DNA from: Duganella sp. Root336D2
GTDB lineage: Bacteria; Pseudomonadota; Gammaproteobacteria; Burkholderiales; Burkholderiaceae_D
Assembly (NCBI RefSeq): GCF_001425005.1
Contig: NZ_LMDB01000036.1
Span: 124,001 to 188,000 of the forward strand
Direction of reading: 5' to 3'
DNA length: 64,000 bases
Below, piece by piece: positions 17,368-25,402 of the stretch; the stretch's first letter is position 1; each line of letters begins with the position of its first letter. The translations under genes were made by a program, and so were the position numbers. Under the pieces are notes generated by a model. The model saw only the letters and a program-made list of their open reading frames with translations. It ran no database searches and was not told the DNA's origin.

Positions 17368-18066
17368 TTAAGGCAGGTCAAACAGCAAGACTTCAACATT
17401 ATCCGCGCCGGACAGCGTCACCGACTCCTCGCCTGTAATCTTGACAGCATCACCACCTTTCAACTCGCAGCCGTTGACGGTAATGGTGCCGCGGATCACG
17501 TGGACATAAGCCTGCCGCCCAGCGCCCAGCGTATGCACCGCAGCGCCGCCGCTATTCAGGATGGATGCATAGATAAAGGCATCCTGGTGCACCAGCACCG
17601 ACCCGTCGCGCCCATCCGGCGAAGCAATCAGGCGCAGCGCACCGGTTTTGCTCTCCGGCGTGAAGTGCTTTTCCTCGTAACCAGGCTCGATGCCGCCTTG
17701 CGAAGGCTGGATCCAGATCTGCAGAAAATGCACGCCTTCCTTGTTCGAATGGTTGTATTCCGAGTGCCGCACGCCGGTACCCGCGGTCATGCGCTGCACG
17801 TCGCCGTAATGCAGGACCGAGCCATTGCCCATGCTGTCCTTGTGTTCCAGGGCGCCGCTCAGCACATAGGAGATGATTTCCATGTCGCGGTGGCCGTGGG
17901 TGCCAAAGCCCTGGCCAGGCGACACTTTGTCTTCGTTGATCACCAGCAGCGGACCGAAACCCACGTGTTTCGGGTCGTGGTAGTGGCCGAAGGAAAAGCT
18001 ATGGCGGGAATCCAGCCAGCCAAAGTTGGCAACACCGCGGTCTTCAGATTTACGTACTTGCAACAT
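17368..18066 (-). CDS. Pirin family protein (YhaK/quercetinase-like bicupin)
   Basis: A 232-residue bicupin. The N-terminal half carries the metal-ligand histidines of pirins (GFGTHGHRDMEIISYVLSG and RMTAGTGVRHSEYN); the C-terminal half is a second cupin with IWIQPSQGGIEPGYE, typical of YhaK. Some members cleave quercetin or sense redox state; the role here is unknown. It is divergent from a LysR regulator 105 bases away and may be its target. Confidence 0.9.
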   Translation of the reverse strand: MLQVRKSEDRGVANFGWLDSRHSFSFGHYHDPKHVGFGPLLVINEDKVSPGQGFGTHGHRDMEIISYVLSGALEHKDSMGNGSVLHYGDVQRMTAGTGVRHSEYNHSNKEGVHFLQIWIQPSQGGIEPGYEEKHFTPESKTGALRLIASPDGRDGSVLVHQDAFIYASILNSGGAAVHTLGAGRQAYVHVIRGTITVNGCELKGGDAVKITGEESVTLSGADNVEVLLFDLP

Positions 18067-18171
18067 ATTTATCTCCTTGTGCGATAATTTCGATCAGATG
18101 TTTCGCAGTATATTCCTCGCTAATGGTGTTAAAAAGCGAATAATTTACCGTCTCATGATCGAAAAAATCGA

Positions 18172-19113
18172 ATGCTCAGATTAAGCCTTGAAGCCCTGCA
18201 AATCGTGGACGCTATCGACCGTGGCGGTTCCTTTGCCGCTGCCGCGCGGGAGTTGTACCGCGTGCCGTCCACCATTTCCTATACGGTCGGCAAGCTGGAG
18301 GAGGAGCTTGGCGTGCAGGTGTTCGAGCGTTTCGGCCCGCGGGTCGCACTGACGCCGGCCGGCCACGAACTGCTGAAGGAGGGCCGCTACCTGCTGAAGG
18401 CGGCGGGCGACCTGGAGCAGCGCGTGCGGCGCGTGGCCTCCGGCTGGGAAACGGAATTGTCGGTAGGCCTGGACTCGATGTTCGGCGCGACCGTGCTGGC
18501 GCCGTACGTGCGCGCATTCTATGAAGCGACGCAGCAAACCCGCCTGCGCCTGGTGCAGGAAACGCTGGGCGGCAGCTGGGAAGCCTTGCTGGACCGGCGC
18601 GTCGATATCGCGGTTGGTGCGCCGGGGGATGGTCCTGCCGGCGGAGGGTATGTATCGCAGCCGATCGGCCAGTTGAAATGGGTATTCGCAGTCGCGCCGC
18701 AGCATCCGATGGCGCAGGCGCAGGGGCGCCTTTCGCGCAACGACTTGCAGCTCCATCGCGCCATTGCCACGGCCGATTCGGCGCGCCTGCTGGCGCCGCG
18801 CACCGTCGGCCTGGTGCTGGGACAGGACACGCTGACCGTGCCGACCATGCAGGCCAAGTTCGATTACCAGCTGGCGGGCCTGGGCTTCGGTTTCCTGCCC
18901 GAACGCTGCGCGCGCGAAGCGATTGCCGCCGGCCTGCTGGTGGAAAAGGAAGTGGAGGAGCCGAAACCGGACGAAACCTTTTACCTGGCCTGGCGCAGCG
19001 GCGAGTCCGGTGCGGCCTTGCGCTGGTGGCAGCAGCGCATGGCCGAACCGGGCTTGTTCGAGCGCCTGTGCGCCCACCTGCCGCGTACGCGCGAAACGGT
19101 GCTGGCTCCATAA
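18172..19113 (+). CDS. LysR family transcriptional regulator
   Basis: A 313-residue regulator with an N-terminal winged helix-turn-helix (residues 1-60; GSFAAAARELYRVPSTISYT) and a periplasmic-binding-like effector domain. It is divergent from the pirin gene across 105 bases and is followed, after 77 bases, by a GST and an EamA exporter, so either side may be regulated. No ribosome binding site of note precedes the ATG. Confidence 0.92.
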   Translation: MLRLSLEALQIVDAIDRGGSFAAAARELYRVPSTISYTVGKLEEELGVQVFERFGPRVALTPAGHELLKEGRYLLKAAGDLEQRVRRVASGWETELSVGLDSMFGATVLAPYVRAFYEATQQTRLRLVQETLGGSWEALLDRRVDIAVGAPGDGPAGGGYVSQPIGQLKWVFAVAPQHPMAQAQGRLSRNDLQLHRAIATADSARLLAPRTVGLVLGQDTLTVPTMQAKFDYQLAGLGFGFLPERCAREAIAAGLLVEKEVEEPKPDETFYLAWRSGESGAALRWWQQRMAEPGLFERLCAHLPRTRETVLAP

Positions 19114-19190
19114 TATCTGCCATTCGTGGATCTTTGCTGGGGCCAGGTCACGGCGCAAACTATTCCTGACACCATCGAAAAGGGATAGCC

Positions 19191-19754
19191 ATGCTGGACT
19201 TCTACTACGTCGCGACACCGCAAGGGCAGCAACTGCTGATGTTCCTGGAGGAAACCGGGCTGCCGTTCCGCCGCATTCCCAAGGCAAACTCGCTGGCGAT
19301 GGTTGACCATTGGCCGATGGATGCGGGCGAGCCGTTGGCGCTGCAGGAATCGGGCGCCATGCTGCTCTACCTGGCGGAGAAGGCGGGCTTTGGCCTGCCG
19401 GCTGGCATGCGCGCGCGGACAGAAGCGCGGCAGTGGCTATTCTGGCAGAAGTCTTTCGAATGCCATGGCAGAGAAACCGCTGAGCTGTTCAGCACCCTCG
19501 ACAAGCAGCTCGCGGAGCAGGCCTACCTGTGCGGCGAGCAATATTCGGTAGCCGACATCGCCTGCTTCCCGTGGGTGAGCGCACGCGGTGCGCAACTGGC
19601 CGCCTATCCCAGCCTGGCGCGTTGGTTCCACGCCATCAGCCAGCGGCCCGCCACCCAGCGCGCCTACGGCCGCGAAATGTCCACTTTTGCCGGGGCGCCG
19701 GACCGTCCCGACCCCGAGGTGGACATTCCTGCACTGGCGGGGGTGTTGCCATGA
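19191..19754 (+). CDS. Glutathione S-transferase family protein
   Basis: A 187-residue GST. The N-terminal thioredoxin-like domain begins MLDFYYVATPQGQQLLMFLE and contains the glutathione-contact QESGAMLLYLAEKAG; the C-terminal helical domain has YSVADIACFPWV. It lacks an obvious N-terminal catalytic Ser/Cys in the usual place, where the YVATPQG segment sits, so the class is uncertain (Ure2p/YfcG-like). It overlaps the EamA gene by four bases. Confidence 0.88.
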   Translation: MLDFYYVATPQGQQLLMFLEETGLPFRRIPKANSLAMVDHWPMDAGEPLALQESGAMLLYLAEKAGFGLPAGMRARTEARQWLFWQKSFECHGRETAELFSTLDKQLAEQAYLCGEQYSVADIACFPWVSARGAQLAAYPSLARWFHAISQRPATQRAYGREMSTFAGAPDRPDPEVDIPALAGVLP

Positions 19755-20662
19755 GGCGCGCGGATGCGGGGAGCATGCTGTCGGTGGCGGCGCTCTGGGG
19801 GGCGTCTTACCTGTTCATCCGCGTCGGGGCGCCTGAGTTTGGGGCGGCGGCGATGGGTGGGGTGCGCGCGGTGGCTGCGGCGGCGCTATTGCTGCCGTTG
19901 CTGTTGTGGCGCGGCCAGCTTGGGGCGCTGCGCAAGCATTGGTGCGGTATCGGCTTTGTTGGCGTGACGAATGCGGCGCTGCCTTTCCTGCTGTTCAATT
20001 TCGCGGCGCTGACGATTCCGGCCGGCCTGTCCTCGATCCTGAGCGCGACCACGCCCTTGTTTGCGGCACTGATCGGCGCGGTCTGGCTCGGTGAACGGCT
20101 GACCTTGAGCCGCATGGCCGGGCTGTCGCTGGGCTTTGGCGGCGTGGTGCTGCTGGTGGCAGGCAAGCTGCATTTCCTGCCGCAGCATGACATGCTGCGG
20201 ACGGCCCTGGCGTCATTGGCTTGCCTGGCGGCGACATTGCTGTACGGAATCTCTGGTAATTTTAGCAAGCGCTACCTGGCTGAAGCGCCGCCGCTGGCGG
20301 TGGCGACCGGCAGCCAGATGGTGGCCGCGCTGCTGCTGGTTGGCCCGGCCATGGCGCTGTGGCCGCACGAACCGCCGTCGGCCCGGGCCTGGGGCGCGGT
20401 GCTGGCCCTGGCTGCGCTGTGTACCACCTTTGCCTATGTGCTGTTCTTTGGATTGATTGCGCGGCTCGGTGCCGGCAAGGCGATGAGTGCGCTGTTCCTG
20501 ATCCCGGCCTTCGGCGTGCTGTGGGGCTGCCTGTTCCTGGGCGAGACTTTCTCGCTGCAGACGGGATTGAGCTGCCTGGTGATCCTCGCGGGCTGTGCGC
20601 TGACCACCGGGCTTGTTGAGCCGTCGCGCTGGACGGCTCCCTTCACGACGCGGCGCGCTTAG
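19751..20662 (+). CDS. EamA family (DMT superfamily) exporter
   Basis: A 303-residue inner-membrane protein with about ten helices arranged as two EamA repeats (ALWGASYLFIRVGAPEF at the start of the first; SQMVAALLLVGPAM around the second). Such proteins export metabolites or amino acids. Start set at the ATG overlapping the GST stop (ATGA) rather than the longer upstream frame. Its 3' end overlaps the convergent KGG gene by four bases. Confidence 0.9.
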   Translation: MRRADAGSMLSVAALWGASYLFIRVGAPEFGAAAMGGVRAVAAAALLLPLLLWRGQLGALRKHWCGIGFVGVTNAALPFLLFNFAALTIPAGLSSILSATTPLFAALIGAVWLGERLTLSRMAGLSLGFGGVVLLVAGKLHFLPQHDMLRTALASLACLAATLLYGISGNFSKRYLAEAPPLAVATGSQMVAALLLVGPAMALWPHEPPSARAWGAVLALAALCTTFAYVLFFGLIARLGAGKAMSALFLIPAFGVLWGCLFLGETFSLQTGLSCLVILAGCALTTGLVEPSRWTAPFTTRRA

Positions 20663-21045
20663 CGCTTGTCGTCGTTTTTGTGGCTCTGGCGGCCGGCTTC
20701 GGCGTGCTGCTCAGGCGTGCCGCCACGGGTGCCGCCACCGCTACCGCCACTGCCGCCACTGCCGCCACCGCTTTGGCGGCTGCCGCCACCGGAATCGGAG
20801 CCGGATTGGCGATTGCCGTCATTCTTGTGGCTCATGCTGCCGGCTTTGCGGGCTTCTTCCGAAGTAAATTCGTGCGCATTGCCGGAAGCGTGGGCCGCCT
20901 TGCCGCCTTCGCTGGCGATCTCGCGCTGGCGTTCCGGATCCATCGAAGCGAAGCCACGGTTGCTGGTATCGCCGCTTTGGCGATTGCCGCCCTGGTTGCC
21001 CGACTGTTTGGAGCCGCCGCGATTATCTTGATTACTGGATGCCAT
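20659..21045 (-). CDS. KGG/stress-induced (con-10-like) glycine-rich protein
   Basis: A 128-residue very hydrophilic protein containing repeats of the KGG type (RGFASMDPERQREIASEGGK, then ARKAGSMSHKND) and a long Gly/Ser/Arg tract. Such proteins are general-stress proteins of unknown mechanism. Start set at the second methionine (21045): GGAG lies six bases upstream of it, whereas the outer ATG at 21051 directly abuts that ribosome binding site. Confidence 0.82.
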   Translation of the reverse strand: MASSNQDNRGGSKQSGNQGGNRQSGDTSNRGFASMDPERQREIASEGGKAAHASGNAHEFTSEEARKAGSMSHKNDGNRQSGSDSGGGSRQSGGGSGGSGGSGGGTRGGTPEQHAEAGRQSHKNDDKR

Positions 21046-21171
21046 GATCATCTCCCATTTCGGTTCAAGGAGTCGTCATGGTAGGCGCGGCATGGGTTCC
21101 AATTAATCAGAACACGCTACCAGACTTTGTAGGACAATGGCTCATTGAAAAGTAATGTTTTGAGGCAGCCT

Positions 21172-21597
21172 ATGTACCAATTGGAGCGCTTTGTCGTTGC
21201 GCAGGACAGTCTCTACCAGCAGGTGCTCGACGAACTGTCGGCGGGACGCAAGCGCAGCCACTGGATGTGGTTCATCTTCCCGCAACTGGCCGGCCTCGGT
21301 TTCAGTGCGATGGCGCAGCATTATGCGATCAGTGGATTGGATGAGGCGCGGGCTTACCTGGCGCATCCGCTGCTCGGCGCCAGGCTGCGCGAGTGCGGCG
21401 CGCTGGTGCTGGCTGTCCAGGGAGCCACAGTCCATGGTATCTTCGGGTCGCCGGACAATATGAAGTTCCACTCATCGATGACGCTGTTCGCGCAAGCTGC
21501 GCCGGATGAAGCGCTGTTCCGCGATTGCCTCGACAAATATTTTGGCGGCGTGCCCGACCAGGCCACGCTGGACTTACTGCATAAGGAAAAACAATGA
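21172..21597 (+). CDS. DUF1810 family protein
   Basis: A 141-residue protein matching DUF1810: YQLERFVVAQDSLYQQVLDE, then GRKRSHWMWFIFPQLAGLG, then YLAHPLLGARLRECGALV and FGSPDNMKFHSSMTLFA. The family is structurally a calpastatin-like or enzyme-like alpha fold with unknown function. Start chosen at the ATG 21172 preceded by TTGAGGCAG, giving the usual family length. It overlaps the next gene by four bases. Confidence 0.87.
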   Translation: MYQLERFVVAQDSLYQQVLDELSAGRKRSHWMWFIFPQLAGLGFSAMAQHYAISGLDEARAYLAHPLLGARLRECGALVLAVQGATVHGIFGSPDNMKFHSSMTLFAQAAPDEALFRDCLDKYFGGVPDQATLDLLHKEKQ

Positions 21598-21974
21598 CCC
21601 GTACCATCCTCGACGACGCCCACCTGCACCCGGCTATCCGCGAACGCGTGGCGAAGAACCATGCCGATATCGTGGCCGAAGTGCAGGCGGCCATTGCGGC
21701 CAACCGCGTGGTCGTCGTCGGCATGCGCCAGAATCCGTTCCCGAAAAAGACCTGCCGCCTGCTGGATGCGCAAGGCACGAAATACGCCTACCTCGAATAC
21801 GGCAGCTATTTCAGCCAATGGCGCCGCCGCACCGCGCTGAAGATGTGGAGCGGCTGGCCAACTTTCCCGATGATCTTCATCGACGGCGTCCTGCTTGGCG
21901 GTTACAACGACCTGGAGCGCCTGGTCGAAAAAGGGGAGTTCACCTCGCTGGTCGCGCCGCGCCTGCAGGGGTGA
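21594..21974 (+). CDS. Glutaredoxin-like protein lacking the nucleophilic cysteine
   Basis: A 126-residue protein. Residues 36-120 are glutaredoxin-like: the strand RVVVVGM, then QNPFPKKTC where a CPFSxK-type motif is expected, and the later WPTFPMIFIDGVLLGGYNDL that matches the TVP/GG glutathione-binding region. Asn47 replaces the nucleophilic cysteine; Cys54 remains seven residues later. It may bind but not reduce, or use Cys54. Coupled to DUF1810 upstream (ATGA) and to the PPC gene downstream (TGATG). Confidence 0.82.
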   Translation: MTRTILDDAHLHPAIRERVAKNHADIVAEVQAAIAANRVVVVGMRQNPFPKKTCRLLDAQGTKYAYLEYGSYFSQWRRRTALKMWSGWPTFPMIFIDGVLLGGYNDLERLVEKGEFTSLVAPRLQG

Positions 21975-22375
21975 TGGACGCGCTGCCATTGCGCCTGAAT
22001 CCGGGCGACGACTTGCGCGGCGCCGTGGAGCAGGCCCTGCGCGATACGGGGACGGCGGCGGGCTACCTGGTGCAAGGCATCGGCAGCCTGTCGGTGGCGC
22101 AGATCCGCTATGCCGGACTGGCGCAGCCCACCGAGTTTCTGGGTGACCTCGAGATCCTTAGCCTGGCCGGCTCGGTGGCGCCGGACGGCGCGCACCTGCA
22201 CATGATGTTGTCCGATGCGCGCGGCCGGGTGTTTGGCGGGCATGTGGGCCGCGGCTGCATCGTGCGCACCACGGCCGAATTGCTGCTGGTGCTGCTGCCA
22301 GCGCACCAGTTCTCGCGCGAACACGATCCGCTTACCGGCTTTGCGGAGCTGGCAATTCGAGGCGCGCCAGGCTAG
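21974..22375 (+). CDS. PPC/DUF296 domain protein
   Basis: A 133-residue single-domain PPC (plant and prokaryote conserved) protein: RLNPGDDLRGAVEQALRDTG, then YLVQGIGSLSVAQIRYAG, EILSLAGSVAPDGAHLHMML and GGHVGRGCIVRTTAEL, the last including the metal-ligand histidines of this trimeric fold. Function unknown; plant AHL proteins use the fold in DNA-binding complexes. ATG overlaps the previous stop. Its last 44 bases overlap the 3' end of the convergent dipeptidase gene. Confidence 0.85.
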   Translation: MDALPLRLNPGDDLRGAVEQALRDTGTAAGYLVQGIGSLSVAQIRYAGLAQPTEFLGDLEILSLAGSVAPDGAHLHMMLSDARGRVFGGHVGRGCIVRTTAELLLVLLPAHQFSREHDPLTGFAELAIRGAPG

Positions 22376-23579
22376 GCTTGCGTTCCTTCTGCAATCGGGC
22401 CGCGGCCTGTTCGGCGCCGGCCAAGGCGCGCACCAGGTTGCCGCCGGCCAGCTTGGCCAGGTCCTTGTCGCTCCAGCCGCGGCGTATCAGTTCCGCGAAC
22501 AGGGCAGGGTAGGTCGATACGTCCTCCAGGCCTTCCGGATTGACCGAGCCGTAGTAGTCGCCGGCGATGCCGACATGGTCCTTGCCGGCTACGCGCGCCA
22601 CATGTTCGATGTGGTCGGCCACCATGGCAAGCGTGGCGTTTGGCGCCGGGCCAGCCTTGGCGGTGTAATCTTCCTTGATCGCCTTGAACTCCGGACTGTC
22701 CTGTGCGGCGCCGGCGGCGGCCGCAGCCTCGCCCAATCCCTTGCGCCAGGCGGCCACTTGCGGCGAGATGAACGCCGGTACGAACGTCACCATCACCACG
22801 CCGCCGTTGGCGGGCAGGCGCTTCAAGACCTCGTCCGGCACATTGCGCGGATGGTCGTTCAGGGCGCGGGCGCTGGAGTGCGAGAAAATCACCGGCGCTT
22901 CACTGGTGTCGAGTGCCTGCTGCATCACTTCCGCACTGACATGGCTCAGGTCCACCAGCATGCCGAGGCGGTTCATTTCGCGCACGACCTCCTTGCCGAA
23001 CGGCGTCAGGCCGCCGTGTTTGCGCTCACCCATGGCGGCGTCGGCCCAGTCCAGCGTGCTGTTATGGGTCAGGGTCATGTAGCGGGCGCCGAGGTCGTAG
23101 TAGGCGCGCAGGGCGCCCAGGCTGTTCTCGATCACGTGGCCGCCCTCCATGCCGATGAAACTGGCGACCTTGCCTTCGCGCTTGGCCCTGGCGATGTCGC
23201 TGCTGCGGGTGGCCAGCACCAGGCTTTCCGGGTATCTGGCGATCAGGCGGCGGGCCAGGTCGATCTGTTCGAGCTGGGTGACGGCCCAGCCGCCCTTCAA
23301 TTCGCCCGGCACGTAGACACTCCAGAACTGGGCCGCCAGCTTGCCTTGCTTCAGGCGCGCCAGGTCGGTTTCGTGCGGGGTGCGCTGGCGCAGGTCGTAG
23401 TGCTCAACGTCCATCGGGTGGGAGGCGTCTTCGCGGATGGTCCAGGGCAGGTCGTTATGGCCGTCGACCAGCGGGACTTTGTCGAGCAGGGCGCGGGCGT
23501 GTTGCAGGGCAGCGTCCTGGGCGGAGACCGCTGCGTTGCAGAGGAAGCTGCTGATTATTGCTATGTAGAGGCGTTTCAA
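22332..23579 (-). CDS. Membrane dipeptidase, peptidase family M19
   Basis: A 415-residue zinc dipeptidase related to renal dipeptidase. It has a signal peptide (ending AVSAQ) and the M19 metal motifs: VDGHNDLPW (His-x-Asp), FIGMEGGHVIEN (bridging Glu), the conserved LTHNSTLDWADAA and IFSHSSARAL. It would cleave dipeptides in the periplasm. The 3' end overlaps the convergent PPC gene by 44 bases. Confidence 0.93.
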   Translation of the reverse strand: MKRLYIAIISSFLCNAAVSAQDAALQHARALLDKVPLVDGHNDLPWTIREDASHPMDVEHYDLRQRTPHETDLARLKQGKLAAQFWSVYVPGELKGGWAVTQLEQIDLARRLIARYPESLVLATRSSDIARAKREGKVASFIGMEGGHVIENSLGALRAYYDLGARYMTLTHNSTLDWADAAMGERKHGGLTPFGKEVVREMNRLGMLVDLSHVSAEVMQQALDTSEAPVIFSHSSARALNDHPRNVPDEVLKRLPANGGVVMVTFVPAFISPQVAAWRKGLGEAAAAAGAAQDSPEFKAIKEDYTAKAGPAPNATLAMVADHIEHVARVAGKDHVGIAGDYYGSVNPEGLEDVSTYPALFAELIRRGWSDKDLAKLAGGNLVRALAGAEQAAARLQKERKPSLARLELPAPQSR

Positions 23580-23684
23580 TTTGTCTCCGTGGTGGTTTGA
23601 TGTTATTGATTAAAAGACATCAAGTCATGCATTAACGCAAAAACGACGGTATACTCCAGGAACCTAATCCAGAATGAATTCTCC

Positions 23685-24233
23685 ATGCGCCGCCAGTCCC
23701 AAGCGCGCAAAGCCCCGGCCAAGGGCTTTACGCTCGTCGAATTAATTGTCGTATTGGTCATACTCGGGATTCTAGCTGCGGTGGCACTTCCGCGTTTCCT
23801 CAACTTCGGGAAGTCGGCCCGTACCGCGTCGATCGAGGCGCTGGCCGGCTCCGCCAAGACGTCCATCGGCCTGGTGCGCTCGCTGACGGCGCTGCGCGGC
23901 GAGGGCACGGCCAGCAGTATCGCCAACATTACTTTCGTCGACATCGATAGCGGGACCTCGATGCGGGTCTGGAGCGGCTACCCGGACCGCTGGTGCGATG
24001 GCATCGGCGTGGCGCTGCAAGGCTCGAAAATCCCAAGCGGCGGCTGCTATCTTTCCCCCAGCGCGGTGCCGGCCGGCGAATACACCTTCTATGGCTATGG
24101 CAACAGCCAGATTCCGGGCGGGGATGCCGGCTGGCGGATCGAGAGCGCGCCAACGCCTATGCAGTGCTCAGTGCAATACACCTATAACGGTAGCGCGGCG
24201 CCGGTTATCAAGGCCAATACCAGCGGCTGCTGA
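23685..24233 (+). CDS. Type IV pilin-like (prepilin) protein
   Basis: A 182-residue protein with a short basic leader and a class III prepilin site, KG then FTLVELIVVLVILGILAAVA, including Glu5, followed by a globular domain with paired cysteines near the C-terminus (CSVQYTYNG...SGC). The N-terminal helix most resembles MshA-type pilins. No assembly ATPase, peptidase or secretin gene is nearby, so it must use machinery encoded elsewhere. A TATACT box lies about 30 bases upstream. Confidence 0.87.
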   Translation: MRRQSQARKAPAKGFTLVELIVVLVILGILAAVALPRFLNFGKSARTASIEALAGSAKTSIGLVRSLTALRGEGTASSIANITFVDIDSGTSMRVWSGYPDRWCDGIGVALQGSKIPSGGCYLSPSAVPAGEYTFYGYGNSQIPGGDAGWRIESAPTPMQCSVQYTYNGSAAPVIKANTSGC

Positions 24234-24240
24234 AGCCAGT

Positions 24241-24459
24241 TCAGTTCCTGCGTGCGCGCAGCGGGTCGAGCAGGGTGCGCAGGTTGTTGTGGTCGATCTC
24301 GTACATCAATGCCAGCAGCGCGCCAAGTTCCCCTTTCGGGAAACCTTCGCGCGCCATCCAACCCAGGTAATGACCTGGCAAGTCGGCCAGCTTGCGGCCC
24401 TTGTACTTCCCATAGGGCATATCGCGCGCCACCAGCATTGCCAGGTATTCCGGGTTCAT
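24241..24459 (-). CDS. DUF3820 family protein
   Basis: A 72-residue protein with the DUF3820 signature DMPYGKYKGRKLADLPGHYL followed by GWMAREGFPKGELG. The family has been called a putative quorum-sensing-regulated virulence factor, but no activity is established. It follows the AraC/GyrI gene by four bases on the same strand and is probably the last gene of the dGTPase-AraC unit. Confidence 0.85.
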   Translation of the reverse strand: MNPEYLAMLVARDMPYGKYKGRKLADLPGHYLGWMAREGFPKGELGALLALMYEIDHNNLRTLLDPLRARRN

Positions 24460-24463
24460 TTTT

Positions 24464-25402
24464 TTACAGTGCCTTCACAGGTATGCAGATCTCGCAGGTA
24501 AAGCTGCCATCGGTCTGTGTCGCGAGGTTTTCGTAGCGCTCGAAGCATGGGCGCTCGTCGCATTGCAGGCCGCTTGATGGCAGCCATTCCTTCATCATGC
24601 GGCTCCACACCGGGCCGATGTCGCGCGGCGAACCGGTGTAGCGGGTCACAGCGTAGCGCCCGCCGGGCAGGTTGGCAACGCTGAATTGTCCGCCGGGCTC
24701 GAAGCCTGCCGGGATTTCGACGCAGGCATCGTAGCGGCATTTGTCAGCCGGGGTGACGCTTGGGTCGTCGTGGCCGATGCCGTAGCAGGTGGCTTCGGCC
24801 AGGCCGTGGCCAAGCATCCATGGCATGACGGCCTGGCCCCAGAACTGGCCCACAGCCGGGCCGTATGGGCCGATGTGGCGGCGGTAGGCGATACGGGCTG
24901 GCGGCAGGTCGATAACGTTGACGTCCATTTTTCTTGCTCCATTGAGGTTGTTGGAGCCCTCATCTTGGCCGCTTGCGCCGTTGCCGGCCTGACCGTGCTT
25001 GCTGTTCGCCTGATCAGGATTGCTATGTTGCGCGTCCATCTCGGCCAGGAAGGCCGCGATGCGCGCCGGGGTATTTGCGCGCCATTCGGTCGGCGTGCTG
25101 CCGAAGCGCGTCTTGAAAGCTCGGGCAAACGCTTCGCCCGAGCCAAAGCCTGTCGACAGCGCGACTTCCAGCACCGTGCCGCCGGCTGCCAGCTTGTGCG
25201 CGGCCACTTCCAGCCGGCGCCGGCGCACGTAGTCGCCCAGCGTTTCGCCCATCCAGGCCGCGAACAGGCGGTGGAAGTGGTAGCGCGAGAAGTTGGCGAT
25301 GTCGGCCAGGCCGGGCAGGTCGAGCTGCGCATCGAGGTTGCGGTCTATGTGGTCGAGCACCCGGTTCATGCGGCGCTCGTATTCGCTGCGCGGATCGTTC
25401 AT
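24464..25402 (-). CDS. AraC family regulator with GyrI-like effector domain
   Basis: A 312-residue regulator: AraC-type double helix-turn-helix in residues 1-110 (ADIANFSRYHFHRLFAAWMG and ALSTGFGSGEAFARAFKTRF), a low-complexity linker, then a GyrI/SbmC-like ligand-binding domain (residues about 155-312; RIAYRRHIGPYGPAV). It should bind small cationic or amphipathic ligands as in the Rob/BmrR type. Start placed at the ATG that overlaps the dGTPase stop (ATGA). Confidence 0.9.
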   Translation of the reverse strand: MNDPRSEYERRMNRVLDHIDRNLDAQLDLPGLADIANFSRYHFHRLFAAWMGETLGDYVRRRRLEVAAHKLAAGGTVLEVALSTGFGSGEAFARAFKTRFGSTPTEWRANTPARIAAFLAEMDAQHSNPDQANSKHGQAGNGASGQDEGSNNLNGARKMDVNVIDLPPARIAYRRHIGPYGPAVGQFWGQAVMPWMLGHGLAEATCYGIGHDDPSVTPADKCRYDACVEIPAGFEPGGQFSVANLPGGRYAVTRYTGSPRDIGPVWSRMMKEWLPSSGLQCDERPCFERYENLATQTDGSFTCEICIPVKAL

